DNA of 57,187 bases from a bacterium (GTDB lineage Bacteria; Zhuqueibacterota; QNDG01; DSAB01): positions 1-57,187 of the forward strand of contig DSAB01000005.1 in NCBI GenBank assembly GCA_011388275.1, read 5' to 3'. Position numbers and translations under genes: made by a program. Positions 8,689 through 17,529 of the stretch are shown here, piece by piece. Below the pieces are notes generated by a model. It was given only the letters and a program-made list of their open reading frames with translations. It did no database searches and was not told the DNA's origin. Numbering within the stretch: the stretch's first letter is position 1; each line of letters starts with the position of its first letter.

Positions 8689-8726
8689 AAAACGCCCCTT
8701 TCCGCTGCGCGCTTCATTGATCAGAA

Positions 8727-9602
8727 TCATGACCGGAGACGCTTTTTCATCGCGGCTCCGAACCCTGTGGGTGAATCCACGACCGTTACTCCGGCCTCGC
8801 GAAGGGCTTCGATCTTTTCGCCGGCCGTGCCCTTGCCGCCGGCTATAATGGCGCCCGCATGTCCCATGCGTTTACCCGGCGGCGCTGTTCGGCCGGCAAT
8901 GAAAGCCACGACAGGCTTGTTGAATTCCTGCTTGATATATCGGGCGGCCTCCTCCTCATCGGTTCCTCCGATCTCGCCGATGAGCACCACGCCCTCGGTC
9001 TGAGAATCTTCCTTGAAAAGCTTCAGCCCGTCTACGAACCGGGTGCCGATGATGGGATCCCCGCCGAGGCCGATACAGGTGCTCTGCCCCAGTTTCTCCC
9101 TGGTCAGCTGATCCACGGCTTCATAGGTCAGGGTTCCGCTTCGGGAAAGAACTCCGACCCTTCCCTTTTCGTGAATGAAACCCGGCATGATGCCGATCTT
9201 GCATTTGCCCGGCGAGATAATACCCGGACAATTGGGCCCGATGAAACGCACACCCTTTTTTTCGGTATACACCCGCGCCTGCCGAATCATATCGAGAGTG
9301 GGGATACCCTCGCTGATGCAGACAACCAGCTTGACGCCCGCGTCCGCCGCTTCCATCAGGGCATCCGAGGCAAACATGGGAGGCACAAAAATCACCGAAG
9401 TATCGCCACCCGTCTCATGAACGGCTTCGGCCACCGCATTGAAGACAGGAATTCCTTCAAAGACCGTTCCTCCCTTGCCGGGCGTCACGCCGGCCACCAC
9501 TTGAGTGCCGTATTCCTTCATCTGCCGAGTATGAAAAGAACCCTCTTTTCCGGTGATTCCCTGAACGATGACCTTTGTGTTTTCATCAACAAGAATACTC
9601 AT
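8727..9602 (-). CDS. sucD: Succinyl-CoA synthetase (ADP-forming), alpha subunit
   Basis: A 291-residue protein of standard length with the CoA-binding N-terminal domain ([18 protein letters not shown]) and the phosphohistidine loop GHAGAI near residue 245. It also has [10 protein letters not shown] and [13 protein letters not shown]. With SucC, 36 nt upstream, it catalyses succinyl-CoA + ADP + Pi to succinate + CoA + ATP, or the reverse. Lying between the 2-oxoacid:ferredoxin oxidoreductase and fumarase genes, it supplies the succinyl-CoA/succinate step of the half-cycle encoded here. Confidence 0.96.
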   Translation of the reverse strand: MSILVDENTKVIVQGITGKEGSFHTRQMKEYGTQVVAGVTPGKGGTVFEGIPVFNAVAEAVHETGGDTSVIFVPPMFASDALMEAADAGVKLVVCISEGIPTLDMIRQARVYTEKKGVRFIGPNCPGIISPGKCKIGIMPGFIHEKGRVGVLSRSGTLTYEAVDQLTREKLGQSTCIGLGGDPIIGTRFVDGLKLFKEDSQTEGVVLIGEIGGTDEEEAARYIKQEFNKPVVAFIAGRTAPPGKRMGHAGAIIAGGKGTAGEKIEALREAGVTVVDSPTGFGAAMKKRLRS

Positions 9603-9638
9603 AAACCTTTCTCCGATCGTAAAAGAACCGTTCGCTTT

Positions 9639-10799
9639 TCACACGCCAGCGGCTTTCACGGCTTTTTCCGCGGCATCGGCCAGTGTGTCGGCAACGGCAA
9701 AAGACAGTCCCGATTGATTTAAGATCTCACCGGCTATTTCGCTGTTGGTTCCGGCCAGGCGGATCACAATCGGCACCTTGATCTCGAGCCGTTTGGCGGC
9801 CTCCACCACACCCTCGGCCACCCGGTCGCAGCGAACAATGCCGCCGAAAATATTGATCAAAACGGATTTGACATTCGGATCGGACAGCAGAATGCGAAAA
9901 GCCTGCTCCACCCGTTCCGCGGAAGCGGCGCCGCCCACGTCGAGAAAATTGGCCGGCATGGAACCGTAGAGCTGAATAATATCCATGGTGGCCATGGCCA
10001 GTCCCGCTCCATTGACCATGCACCCCACATTGCCGTCCAGTTTAACGTAACTGAGTTTGTGTTTCGAGGCCTCGACTTCAGCGGGTTCTTCTTCATGAAT
10101 ATCCCTCAGCTCACGAATGTCCTCGTGCCTTCCCAGGGCGTTGTCGTCAAAATTGACCTTCGCGTCGGCCGCCAGCAGACGCCCGTTACGCGAGATTACC
10201 AGAGGATTGATTTCCACCAGAGAGGCGTCTTTTTCTATAAAGAGCCGGTACATTTTGATCAGAAGATCCGTTCCCGGCCGGATGAGCGGTTCCGGCAGGT
10301 TGAGACCGAAGGCGATCTTTCGGGCCTGAAAAGGCTGCAGGCCGATTTCGGGCATGACCGGTTCACGGATCAGCTTCTCCGGAGTGTTGGCGGCGACTTC
10401 TTCGATATCCATGCCGCCGGCTTCCGAGGCGATGACGGTCACACAGGACTGTTTGCGGTCGATAACCATGCCCAGATAGAGCTCTTTCTCCACATCCAGG
10501 GCCTCCTCCACCAGAACCATGCGGACCATACGTCCCTGGGGGCCGGTCTGATGCGTGACCAGCGTCATGCCCAATATGGATTCGGCCTTTTCACGCGCAT
10601 CGTCGGGTGAATCGGCCAGTTTGATTCCTCCGCCTTTGCCCCTTCCTCCGGCATGGATCTGAGCCTTGACTGCCACACGCGTCCCCAGTTCAGCGGCCGC
10701 TTTTTGCGCCTCTTCAGGCGTCTCCGCCATCCGGCCCCCTGGCACCGGAATTCCGTAATCTTTCAACAATGCCTTGGCCTGGCCTTCATGAATTTTCAT
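9639..10799 (-). CDS. sucC: Succinyl-CoA synthetase (ADP-forming), beta subunit
   Basis: A 386-residue protein with the ATP-grasp N-terminal domain (KIHEGQAKALLKDYGIPVP, KAQIHAGGRGKGGGIK) and the C-terminal ligase domain (GCMVNGAGLAMATMD, NFLDVGGAA, NIFGGIVRCD). Length and motifs are canonical. It follows the gamma subunit of the oxidoreductase by 27 nt and precedes sucD. The nucleotide preference (ATP or GTP) cannot be read with certainty. Confidence 0.96.
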   Translation of the reverse strand: MKIHEGQAKALLKDYGIPVPGGRMAETPEEAQKAAAELGTRVAVKAQIHAGGRGKGGGIKLADSPDDAREKAESILGMTLVTHQTGPQGRMVRMVLVEEALDVEKELYLGMVIDRKQSCVTVIASEAGGMDIEEVAANTPEKLIREPVMPEIGLQPFQARKIAFGLNLPEPLIRPGTDLLIKMYRLFIEKDASLVEINPLVISRNGRLLAADAKVNFDDNALGRHEDIRELRDIHEEEPAEVEASKHKLSYVKLDGNVGCMVNGAGLAMATMDIIQLYGSMPANFLDVGGAASAERVEQAFRILLSDPNVKSVLINIFGGIVRCDRVAEGVVEAAKRLEIKVPIVIRLAGTNSEIAGEILNQSGLSFAVADTLADAAEKAVKAAGV

Positions 10800-10826
10800 A
10801 CTGTCCTCATGGTCTGTTCAGCCTTT

Positions 10827-11342
10827 TTACGCGTATTCGTACCCCTTCTCAAACGCTTTCAGGTTTTTATCCACAAACCGTTCGGGAACCGATTCGGGAA
10901 TGGCTTTCCGCATGGCCTCCAGTGAGACCGCCTTCGTGACCCGGATGACGTATCCCAGCATCACCACATTGGCGAAAATACGATGCCCCAGCTCTTCGGC
11001 GATACGCGTGGAGGGAATTTTCAGAACCTTCTTCGTGCTGTCGGTATTCACAAGATCGTCATCGATGATCAGCACACCGTCATCCTTGACCTCGGATTCG
11101 AACTTGCTGTAACCCTCCTGAGACATCGCCACCAGATAGTCGGACCGTGTGATGTAAGGATACAGAATTTTCTTGTCCGAAATGAGCAGCTGCGAACTGC
11201 AGGCCCCGCCGCGGGCTTCGGGTCCGAACGCTTGATTCATGGTGGAATATTTGTTGTCGTAGATGGAAGCGGCTCTGCCGACTATGATTCCGGAACGGAT
11301 GATTCCCTGGCCGCCGAATCCTGCGAATCTGATTTCTAACAT
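10827..11342 (-). CDS. korC: 2-oxoacid:ferredoxin oxidoreductase, gamma subunit
   Basis: A 171-residue gamma (CoA-binding, domain III) subunit with RFAGFGGQGIIRSG and FGPEARGGACSSQL, the two family motifs. Only one gamma subunit is present although alpha and beta are duplicated, so one gamma must serve both pairs or bind only the active one. Its start lies 2 nt after the beta2 stop. Immediate proximity to sucCD favours 2-oxoglutarate, rather than pyruvate, as the substrate. korC is used here in the sense of the gamma subunit. Confidence 0.9.
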   Translation of the reverse strand: MLEIRFAGFGGQGIIRSGIIVGRAASIYDNKYSTMNQAFGPEARGGACSSQLLISDKKILYPYITRSDYLVAMSQEGYSKFESEVKDDGVLIIDDDLVNTDSTKKVLKIPSTRIAEELGHRIFANVVMLGYVIRVTKAVSLEAMRKAIPESVPERFVDKNLKAFEKGYEYA

Positions 11343-11344
11343 AT

Positions 11345-12064
11345 CTATACCTCTATCTTCACGAATTGATCGCCCAAAACCTCTTCAAGCTGCCGGTTGT
11401 AGGATTCAATGAAGGTCGGCCGTTCCCGCTCGAGGAATTCTCCTACAATGATCTTCTTTTCTTCTTCAATTCCCGTATGAATGGTATCTTCCCCATTTCT
11501 GATTTCCGAATGCCGGTAATAAAAATCGAGCAGTTCCGCCGGGGGTGAGATCACATCAATAACGGACAGACCTTTTTTCTTCAGACCATGGGAGATGGAC
11601 CGGGTCAGTTCATCCGTATGCAGGGCTGTCCATCGGGCCGTGTACACACTGCCGCATGACCTGGCTATATGTGGAATGTTCAGCGGATTCTCGAATAGCA
11701 GATAGGGGGAATAGGAAACCGTATCATAATCGCCGGAAGCCGACTCTCCTTCCACCCGCCGGTAGACGAAATGATTGGCGCAGATCACCAAAAGATCCAT
11801 ATTCCTTCGGCATGCATGCACAAAATGATTCCCGCCCAGGGTCGCCATGTCACCCATGATGACAACAGGCTTTAATTTGGGATTGGCCAGTTTCATGCCC
11901 GTTGCAAACGGGATGGTCCGGCCTCTGGATGTATGGAACAGGTCGATCTTCAAGGTCTCCAAAACTTCGGGATCGTACAGAATATCCGTCACCAGACAGA
12001 CTCTTTTTCTGCCGATTCCGGATTTTTCGATCCCCTTGCTGAGTGCTTCCAGTATTTTGTCCAT
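11345..12064 (-). CDS. Beta2: degenerate beta subunit of 2-oxoacid:ferredoxin oxidoreductase
   Basis: A 239-residue beta-subunit homologue, shorter than the 281-residue beta1 encoded just upstream. It aligns well in HTSRGRTIPFATGMKLANP and GGNHFVHACRRNMDL, yet every catalytic feature is gone. The CPGCG pair of cluster cysteines is replaced by CLVTD, the GIGC cysteine segment is absent, and SPC is SPP, so no [4Fe-4S] cluster is expected. The thiamine-diphosphate motif GDGD is GDMA and TGGQ is EGES. There is no frameshift or stop, and the gene keeps its place and spacing, so it looks maintained as a structural or regulatory subunit rather than as a decaying pseudogene. Confidence 0.85.
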   Translation of the reverse strand: MDKILEALSKGIEKSGIGRKRVCLVTDILYDPEVLETLKIDLFHTSRGRTIPFATGMKLANPKLKPVVIMGDMATLGGNHFVHACRRNMDLLVICANHFVYRRVEGESASGDYDTVSYSPYLLFENPLNIPHIARSCGSVYTARWTALHTDELTRSISHGLKKKGLSVIDVISPPAELLDFYYRHSEIRNGEDTIHTGIEEEKKIIVGEFLERERPTFIESYNRQLEEVLGDQFVKIEV

Positions 12065-12079
12065 TGTCCCTCTGCCTGT

Positions 12080-13357
12080 TTATGATCTATTTTTCAGCAT
12101 GCCGCCGCCGAAAACCTTTCTCTCCAGAATGGTTCTGAACTCAAATACATTCTCATAGCGTTTTTTAGATTCAAGCAGCTGCCGGATCGCCGCATAAATA
12201 TCTTCCGGCTGATGAACCGAAGCCCCACCATGAGGCACCAGAACGACATTCGCCCTGCCCTCTGCGCAGCGGTCGACTTCGAACACGATCTGCCCGTAAT
12301 TGATCTCCGGAACCACGAAACCCTTGACCCGGCCGGCGAGCTCCCTGATCCGCTCCTCCGGAAAGGGCCAAACGGTGATCAGACGCAGCGTGCCGACCTT
12401 ATATCCTTCCTGTCTGGCCTGTTCGACGGCCCGGTAAGCCACGCGGGAGCTGATACCGTATGAGACGACCACCACATCGGCGTCTTCCGTGTTTTCTTCC
12501 TGGATTTCGATGATCTTGTCCCGGTTCTTGCGAATTTTATCCACCAGGTATTGATCCGTGGATTTCCTGTTCAGGGCCCGAGCATGTTCCAGATCATAAG
12601 AATTCCCGGACTCAAGAACAGGATGCCCCTTTTCGTCATGCGACAGTCCGGTAATATATATTCCGTATCCATCACCCGCTTTGACGATGGGAGAAACCAG
12701 ATCCGGATCCCGTTTATACGGCAGATAGGCATCCGCCGGGCCTTTATAAAACCGGCGGGGTTCGATGTCGATCTTCGAAGCTTCAGGCACCACGACCTTC
12801 TCCGTCATGTGTCCCACACACTCATCGGACATGAGCATGACCGGGCAGCGGTACCGCTCTGCCAGGTTGAAGGCCTTTACGGCAAACTCGAAGCCCTCCT
12901 GGGGCGAATCGGGTGCCAGGGCGATGATCTCATAGTCTCCGTTGCCACCCCAGCGGGACTGCATGACATCGGCCTGCCCCGTACATGTGGGAACGCCCGT
13001 TGACGGCCCCGCCCTCTGAATATTGATGATGATAAAGGGGATCTCCATGGCGGCGCCCAGGGAAATATTCTCCATCATCAAAGAATAACTCGGCCCGGAG
13101 GTGATGGTCATGGCTTTCTGGCCGGCCCAGGACGCACCAAGCACCGAAGCGATGGATCCCAGTTCATCCTCCATCTGAATGAAACGGGCACCCGCCCGGG
13201 GGGCGATTCGGGCGAAAGCCTCCGCCGCTTCGGTGGAGGGCGTAATCGGGTAACCGCCCAGAAACTTGCACCCCGCGGCCAGAGCCCCGTACGCCATGGC
13301 CACGTCGCCGTCTATGTAGTATGTTCCGGTGAATACATCCCGCGGATCCGCTTTCAA
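12080..13357 (-). CDS. korA: Alpha2: 2-oxoacid:ferredoxin oxidoreductase, alpha subunit (canonical)
   Basis: A 425-residue alpha subunit. It has the conserved GGYPITPST (Thr39, which contacts the substrate carboxylate in the family) and QRAGPSTGVPT (Arg for substrate/CoA). The start is TTG at 13357, with GGGGAGGA 6 nt upstream; this gives MKADPRDVFTGT, matching the alpha1 start MKADFKAVLTGT, whereas the longer GTG reading adds 31 unrelated residues. A C-terminal extension of about 35 residues is absent from alpha1. It lies between beta1 and beta2. Alpha2 with beta1 is the only combination in which both halves of the active site are intact. Confidence 0.9.
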   Translation of the reverse strand: MKADPRDVFTGTYYIDGDVAMAYGALAAGCKFLGGYPITPSTEAAEAFARIAPRAGARFIQMEDELGSIASVLGASWAGQKAMTITSGPSYSLMMENISLGAAMEIPFIIINIQRAGPSTGVPTCTGQADVMQSRWGGNGDYEIIALAPDSPQEGFEFAVKAFNLAERYRCPVMLMSDECVGHMTEKVVVPEASKIDIEPRRFYKGPADAYLPYKRDPDLVSPIVKAGDGYGIYITGLSHDEKGHPVLESGNSYDLEHARALNRKSTDQYLVDKIRKNRDKIIEIQEENTEDADVVVVSYGISSRVAYRAVEQARQEGYKVGTLRLITVWPFPEERIRELAGRVKGFVVPEINYGQIVFEVDRCAEGRANVVLVPHGGASVHQPEDIYAAIRQLLESKKRYENVFEFRTILERKVFGGGMLKNRS

Positions 13358-13422
13358 CCTTGTCCTCCCCAACTGATCATCAGTTGCTTTCTTCTGCTGT
13401 CTATTCCGCAGCGGCCTTTCCT

Positions 13423-14268
13423 TTATTCGACCTGATCTTTCCTGAGCCACTCGTTCAGAGACTCGGAAAAGGCAGGCCGCTCTCTGTCCACAAATTTGCC
13501 GACGATGATCTCCTTCTGATAGTCGATGTTCAGATTATCCGTCGATTCTCCGTGTCTGATTATCGAATTATTGTAGTAAAACTGCATCATATCCAGACCG
13601 TCGCCCAGCTTGTTGATGCGGGAATAGTACATGGCGCAGGGCGAGATGACCTCCACCACGGAAAAACCCGGCCGGTTGAAAGCCTCCACAATGGAGTCGG
13701 CCAGCCTTCGCATGTGCAGAGCGGTCCATCGGGCGACGTACACGGCGCCCGCGGCTTCCGCCAGCTGGGGCACATTGGCCGGCGCCTCAAAATTGCCGAA
13801 AGGTGACGTCGTTGTGTAAGCCGGTATGGGCGTGGTGGGCGCCACCTGGCCTCCGGTCATGGCGTAGATGAAATTATTGACGCAGATGACGGTCAAATCG
13901 ATGTTTCTGCGGGCCGCGTGGACGAAGTGATTCCCGCCGATGGAAACCAGGTCGCCGTCGCCGGAAATGACGATCACTTTCAGGTCCGGATTTCCCAGTT
14001 TGATTCCCGTGGCAAAGGCGATGGCCCGGCCGTGGGTGGTGTGAAAAGAGTCTGTCTTGATATACCCCGCCACCCTTCCCGTGCACCCGATTCCCGAGAC
14101 AACGACCACCTTGTCCAGATCATATTCCAGTTTCCGCAGGGCTTCGGCGAAGGCGCTGACCGCGTTCCCGATGCCGCATCCGGGGCACCAGATATGAGGA
14201 ATCCGGTCCATGCGAAGCAGATCGTCCATGGGGTGTTTCTGTTCTTGAATGGTGTTTATCGTTTCCAT
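13423..14268 (-). CDS. korB: Beta1: 2-oxoacid:ferredoxin oxidoreductase, beta subunit (canonical)
   Basis: A 281-residue beta subunit with all expected ligands: Cys28 and Cys31 in WCPGCG, Cys62 in GIGC and Cys211 in SPC for the [4Fe-4S] cluster. The thiamine-diphosphate motif is GDGD (103-106) through NNF (131-133), with TGGQ following. It catalyses the reversible ferredoxin-dependent conversion of a 2-oxoacid + CoA to acyl-CoA + CO2. The short N-terminus and TGGQVAPTT match the 2-oxoglutarate/generic Kor branch. The start lies 10 nt after the alpha1 stop. Confidence 0.94.
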   Translation of the reverse strand: METINTIQEQKHPMDDLLRMDRIPHIWCPGCGIGNAVSAFAEALRKLEYDLDKVVVVSGIGCTGRVAGYIKTDSFHTTHGRAIAFATGIKLGNPDLKVIVISGDGDLVSIGGNHFVHAARRNIDLTVICVNNFIYAMTGGQVAPTTPIPAYTTTSPFGNFEAPANVPQLAEAAGAVYVARWTALHMRRLADSIVEAFNRPGFSVVEVISPCAMYYSRINKLGDGLDMMQFYYNNSIIRHGESTDNLNIDYQKEIIVGKFVDRERPAFSESLNEWLRKDQVE

Positions 14269-14278
14269 AATTGACCCG

Positions 14279-15439
14279 TTATTTATTGGTTTTTTGAATG
14301 GCTTTCAGGATGCTCCCCGGTTTTCCGACTTCCCGCGCGGCGTGATAAACCGCGTCCACGCCGGCACGTCCTCGGCTGCATCGCTCGACCTCCAGACTGA
14401 TCTGTCCGAAGTTGATCTCCGGCACCACGAAACGTTTGATTCCCGCGGCGATCTCGGCGATCCTTTTTTCCGGAAACGGCCAGACCGTCTGAAGGCGGAA
14501 ATATCCGGCTTTGATTCCTTCTTTCCGGGCGGCCTCCACGGCCGTCAGTGCGTCCCGCGAAACAACCCCGTACGATACGACAGCTACATCGGCTTCTTCA
14601 AGATACTTCTCTTCCATTCGGACGATTTTATCCGCAAACAGGCGGATCTTGTTCACCAGCCTGTGGACATTCCATTCCTGGCATTCATCATTCATCACCG
14701 GATATCCCTTTTCGTCATGCGTCAGACCGGTAACATGAAACCGGTATCCCTGACTGATGTCCACCATAGACGGGATGAGATCCTTTTCATCATATTTATA
14801 TGGAAGATAGCCGTCTTTGGGCCCCTTGTAGTACTTGCGCTTCTCGACACGAATCTTCGCGGCCTCGGGAATATTCACGGAATCCTTCATCCGCCCAAGA
14901 ACCGGATCGAATAAGATCACAACCGGTGTGCGGTACCTTTCCGACAGGCTGAAAGCTTCGACGGTCAGATCGAACATCTCCTGCGGCGAATTCGGCGCCA
15001 GGGCGATGATCTCGTAATCCCCGTGCGACCCCCATCTCGCCTGCATCACATCGCCGCCTCCGGGCATGGACGGAATCCCTTCGGACGCCCCGTCATGCAT
15101 AACATTGACGATTACACAGGGAGTCTCGAGCATCACGCCCAGCCCGATATGTTCCATCATCTGCGCGAAACCCTGACCGGAAGTGACCGTCAGAGCCTTC
15201 CTGCCCGTCCACACCGCGCCCAGCACCGCGGCCAGTGAAGAAATTTCGTCCTCCATCTGAACAAATGTAGCACCGGTTTCGGCGCAGCGGGTGATAAAAC
15301 GCCGCACAATGCCGAAAGAAGGCTGAATGGGCGTATAGCCCAAAAAACCGCAGCCGGCGGCCAGGGCCCCTTCGGCGCAGGCCTCATAACCGCTCAACGG
15401 ATGGGTTCCTGTCAAAACCGCTTTAAAATCTGCTTTCAA
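14279..15439 (-). CDS. Alpha1: alpha subunit of 2-oxoacid:ferredoxin oxidoreductase with altered active-site motifs
   Basis: A 386-residue alpha-subunit paralogue of alpha2 that aligns without gaps over the first 40 residues. The substrate motif YPITPST is replaced by YTPIQPSF (Thr39 to Gln), and QRAGPSTGVPT is replaced by MHDGASEGIPS, removing the conserved Arg. The overall fold motifs are kept (GDVMQARWG, GDYEIIALAP, VVPEINFGQ). The start is TTG at 15439 with AAGGGG 6 nt upstream. I infer that this subunit cannot complete a normal active site with its neighbour beta1 and may serve assembly, electron transfer or regulation; altered substrate choice is the alternative. Confidence 0.87.
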   Translation of the reverse strand: MKADFKAVLTGTHPLSGYEACAEGALAAGCGFLGYTPIQPSFGIVRRFITRCAETGATFVQMEDEISSLAAVLGAVWTGRKALTVTSGQGFAQMMEHIGLGVMLETPCVIVNVMHDGASEGIPSMPGGGDVMQARWGSHGDYEIIALAPNSPQEMFDLTVEAFSLSERYRTPVVILFDPVLGRMKDSVNIPEAAKIRVEKRKYYKGPKDGYLPYKYDEKDLIPSMVDISQGYRFHVTGLTHDEKGYPVMNDECQEWNVHRLVNKIRLFADKIVRMEEKYLEEADVAVVSYGVVSRDALTAVEAARKEGIKAGYFRLQTVWPFPEKRIAEIAAGIKRFVVPEINFGQISLEVERCSRGRAGVDAVYHAAREVGKPGSILKAIQKTNK

Positions 15440-15495
15440 AGATATCCCCTTTTCACTTTGTGGACGGCTGTTGATCCAATCGAGTTCTCCGGACT

Positions 15496-15801
15496 TTATC
15501 GTTTGACTGATTCGGCCGGGGCCGGTTCCCGCTCACCGGATTCCACCTCAACCGAAAAGATGGCAAAATCCGGACAGTTCATCTGGCAGAAGCCGCAATC
15601 CACACATTCCTCTTCATGGGCCACATAAGGGGGATGATACCCCTTGGAATTGTACTTGTCGGAGAGTCTCAGCACATCATTGGGACAGTATTCGATACAG
15701 AAACCGCACCCTTTGCACCGATCCTCGATAATGACGATTTGTCCGCGTGCGGTGACCGGCTTCTCAATTCCAAAAGGCTTTTCTCTGTTTCTGATACGCA
15801 T
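15496..15801 (-). CDS. korD: 2-oxoacid:ferredoxin oxidoreductase, delta (2x[4Fe-4S] ferredoxin) subunit
   Basis: A 101-residue ferredoxin-like subunit with CKGCGFCIEYCP and CVDCGFCQMNCP, spaced as in KorD/PorD. It carries electrons from the cluster of the beta subunit to external ferredoxin. It is the first gene of the oxidoreductase block, 57 nt upstream of alpha1. The short C-terminal tail rich in Glu, Pro and Ala is unremarkable. Confidence 0.92.
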   Translation of the reverse strand: MRIRNREKPFGIEKPVTARGQIVIIEDRCKGCGFCIEYCPNDVLRLSDKYNSKGYHPPYVAHEEECVDCGFCQMNCPDFAIFSVEVESGEREPAPAESVKR

Positions 15802-15820
15802 GGTTTCACCCTTTCATGGG

Positions 15821-17494
15821 CTATCGGAGTGTTCCGACATACTGTGTGGTCAGCTGCCGCTTGCGCACGTCAGGATTGCTGTAATCGGGCAGAATCATGG
15901 GAGAGACCCGGCCGTTTACATTCACGCCGGCTTCGATCAATTCCTGATGATATTTCCTGACGTGTTCCAGAGTCGGTTTTCCGTCCTTGTATTTGCTCTT
16001 GACATAATCAGCGGCCGTTACCCCGGTGATCCGTCCGAAAACCGTCACATCCAGAAGAGAATTGCCCATCAGCCGGTTTTCACCGTGCACGCCGCCGCTG
16101 ACCTCGCCGCCCGCGAACAGACCCGGTATCCCGGTCTCACCCTTATTATTGATGGCCAAACCCCCGTTCTGATAATGAAGCGTGGGATAGACGAGCATGG
16201 GTTCTCTGGTGATGTCGATCCCGTAGCGATGGAAAAGAATCCACTTGCCCGGAAATTCCCGCCGCACATACCCCTCGCCTTTCAGATGATCGATCATCGG
16301 CGAATCCAGCCAGACACCGAATTTGCCTGTCGGTGTGGGAATCCCCTTTTTCCGTTCGATGCATTCCCTGATGAAAGCCGAAGCCTCCACGTCACGGGGT
16401 TCCCGCTCATAGACGAACTGCTCTCCGTCGATATTCACTACGTTGGCTCCCGCGCCCCGGAACTTCTCCGTGATCAGCAGTCCTTCTGCCTGTTCGGGAA
16501 ATACCGCTCCCGTCGGATGATACTGAACCGTGTGGAGAAATTTCAGGGGAATCCCGGCCCGGTATCCCATAATCAGTCCGTCCCCCGTGGCTCCGTAATG
16601 GTTGGTGGTCATAAATTCCTGAATATGCAGCCTCCCGGATCCGCCCGTGGCCAGGATGGTGGCTTTGGCCTTGACCAGGATATACTCTTCGGTTTCCAGA
16701 TTGTACAGCACCGCTCCCGCGCAGGCCCCCTTGTCATTCAGAATCAGCTCCACGGCAGGCGAAAACTCCAAAACCTTGATATCCTGCGCGTGATTGCGGG
16801 CTTCATCCCGAAGAGTCCGCATGATTTCAGCACCCGTGATATCTCCGGCATAATGCATGCGCTTTCGGGATGTCCCCCCGCCGTGCAGGGTTTTCAGCCG
16901 GCCGTCTTCGGTTTTCGAAAACATGGATCCAAGCTTGTCGAGCCAGGCCATGACTTTGGGCGCCTCATTGACCAATATTTCCACCAGTTCCGGGTCGTTC
17001 TTGAAATGGCCGCCTCCCATGACATCGAGGTAATGATAATAGGGCGAATCCTTCTCGCTTTTGGTGGCGGCCTGTATGCCGCCCTCGGCCATCATGGTGT
17101 TGGCGTCGCCATGACGGAGTTTGGTGGCGATGAGAACTTTCATCTTCTTTTCCCGCGCCATGAGCGCCGCGGCGGTTCCCGCACCGCCGCCGCCGATCAC
17201 CAGCACATCCGTCTCGTAATCGGGCCGGGTCAGTTCGACCTGATCGGGATCGACCCGGCTTTTGGCATGGAGCAGGCTCACGATTTCATTGGAAATCCGG
17301 TATCCCCGGCTTGGGCCGACCTTGATCTCCGAGCGTCCCGCTTCCTTGAAATCGGGATGGTACTTCAAAATATCTTCCCGTTCCTTGAGAGACATGGCCG
17401 GAAACTCTTCTCCCCCGCGTTTCTGTTCCACACGTTTCGGCCGAGTCTTCTCGACGACTTTGATCAGTTTCTTCAATTCTGGTGTGTATGGCAT
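15821..17494 (-). CDS. Fumarate reductase / succinate dehydrogenase-type flavoprotein with N-terminal extension
   Basis: A 557-residue flavoprotein of the FrdA/SdhA/TfrA family. The dinucleotide motif VLVIGGGGAGTAAA begins near residue 97, so about 95 residues precede the part where FrdA normally starts; that extension is Lys/Glu-rich and has no cysteines. Family catalytic elements are present: RHGDANTMMAEGGIQAA in the FAD loop, QYHPTGAVFPEQA, TEKFRGAGA with the proton-relay Arg, and NRLMGNSLLDVTVFGR. No signal peptide or membrane anchor gene is nearby, and the partners are the FrdB-like protein (35 nt upstream) and the MvhD/Hdr genes. A cytoplasmic fumarate reductase coupled to Hdr, analogous to methanogen TfrA, is the best inference. 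Confidence 0.88.
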   Translation of the reverse strand: MPYTPELKKLIKVVEKTRPKRVEQKRGGEEFPAMSLKEREDILKYHPDFKEAGRSEIKVGPSRGYRISNEIVSLLHAKSRVDPDQVELTRPDYETDVLVIGGGGAGTAAALMAREKKMKVLIATKLRHGDANTMMAEGGIQAATKSEKDSPYYHYLDVMGGGHFKNDPELVEILVNEAPKVMAWLDKLGSMFSKTEDGRLKTLHGGGTSRKRMHYAGDITGAEIMRTLRDEARNHAQDIKVLEFSPAVELILNDKGACAGAVLYNLETEEYILVKAKATILATGGSGRLHIQEFMTTNHYGATGDGLIMGYRAGIPLKFLHTVQYHPTGAVFPEQAEGLLITEKFRGAGANVVNIDGEQFVYEREPRDVEASAFIRECIERKKGIPTPTGKFGVWLDSPMIDHLKGEGYVRREFPGKWILFHRYGIDITREPMLVYPTLHYQNGGLAINNKGETGIPGLFAGGEVSGGVHGENRLMGNSLLDVTVFGRITGVTAADYVKSKYKDGKPTLEHVRKYHQELIEAGVNVNGRVSPMILPDYSNPDVRKRQLTTQYVGTLR

Positions 17495-17529
17495 GACTTC
17501 TTCTCCATGAGAAAAGGTTCGACCCGTTC

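Noticed and set aside
11345-12064. Beta2 as a pseudogene
   Set aside because: All catalytic motifs are lost, but the frame is intact, spacing to neighbours is tight and structural motifs are well kept, which fits a maintained pseudo-subunit better than decay.
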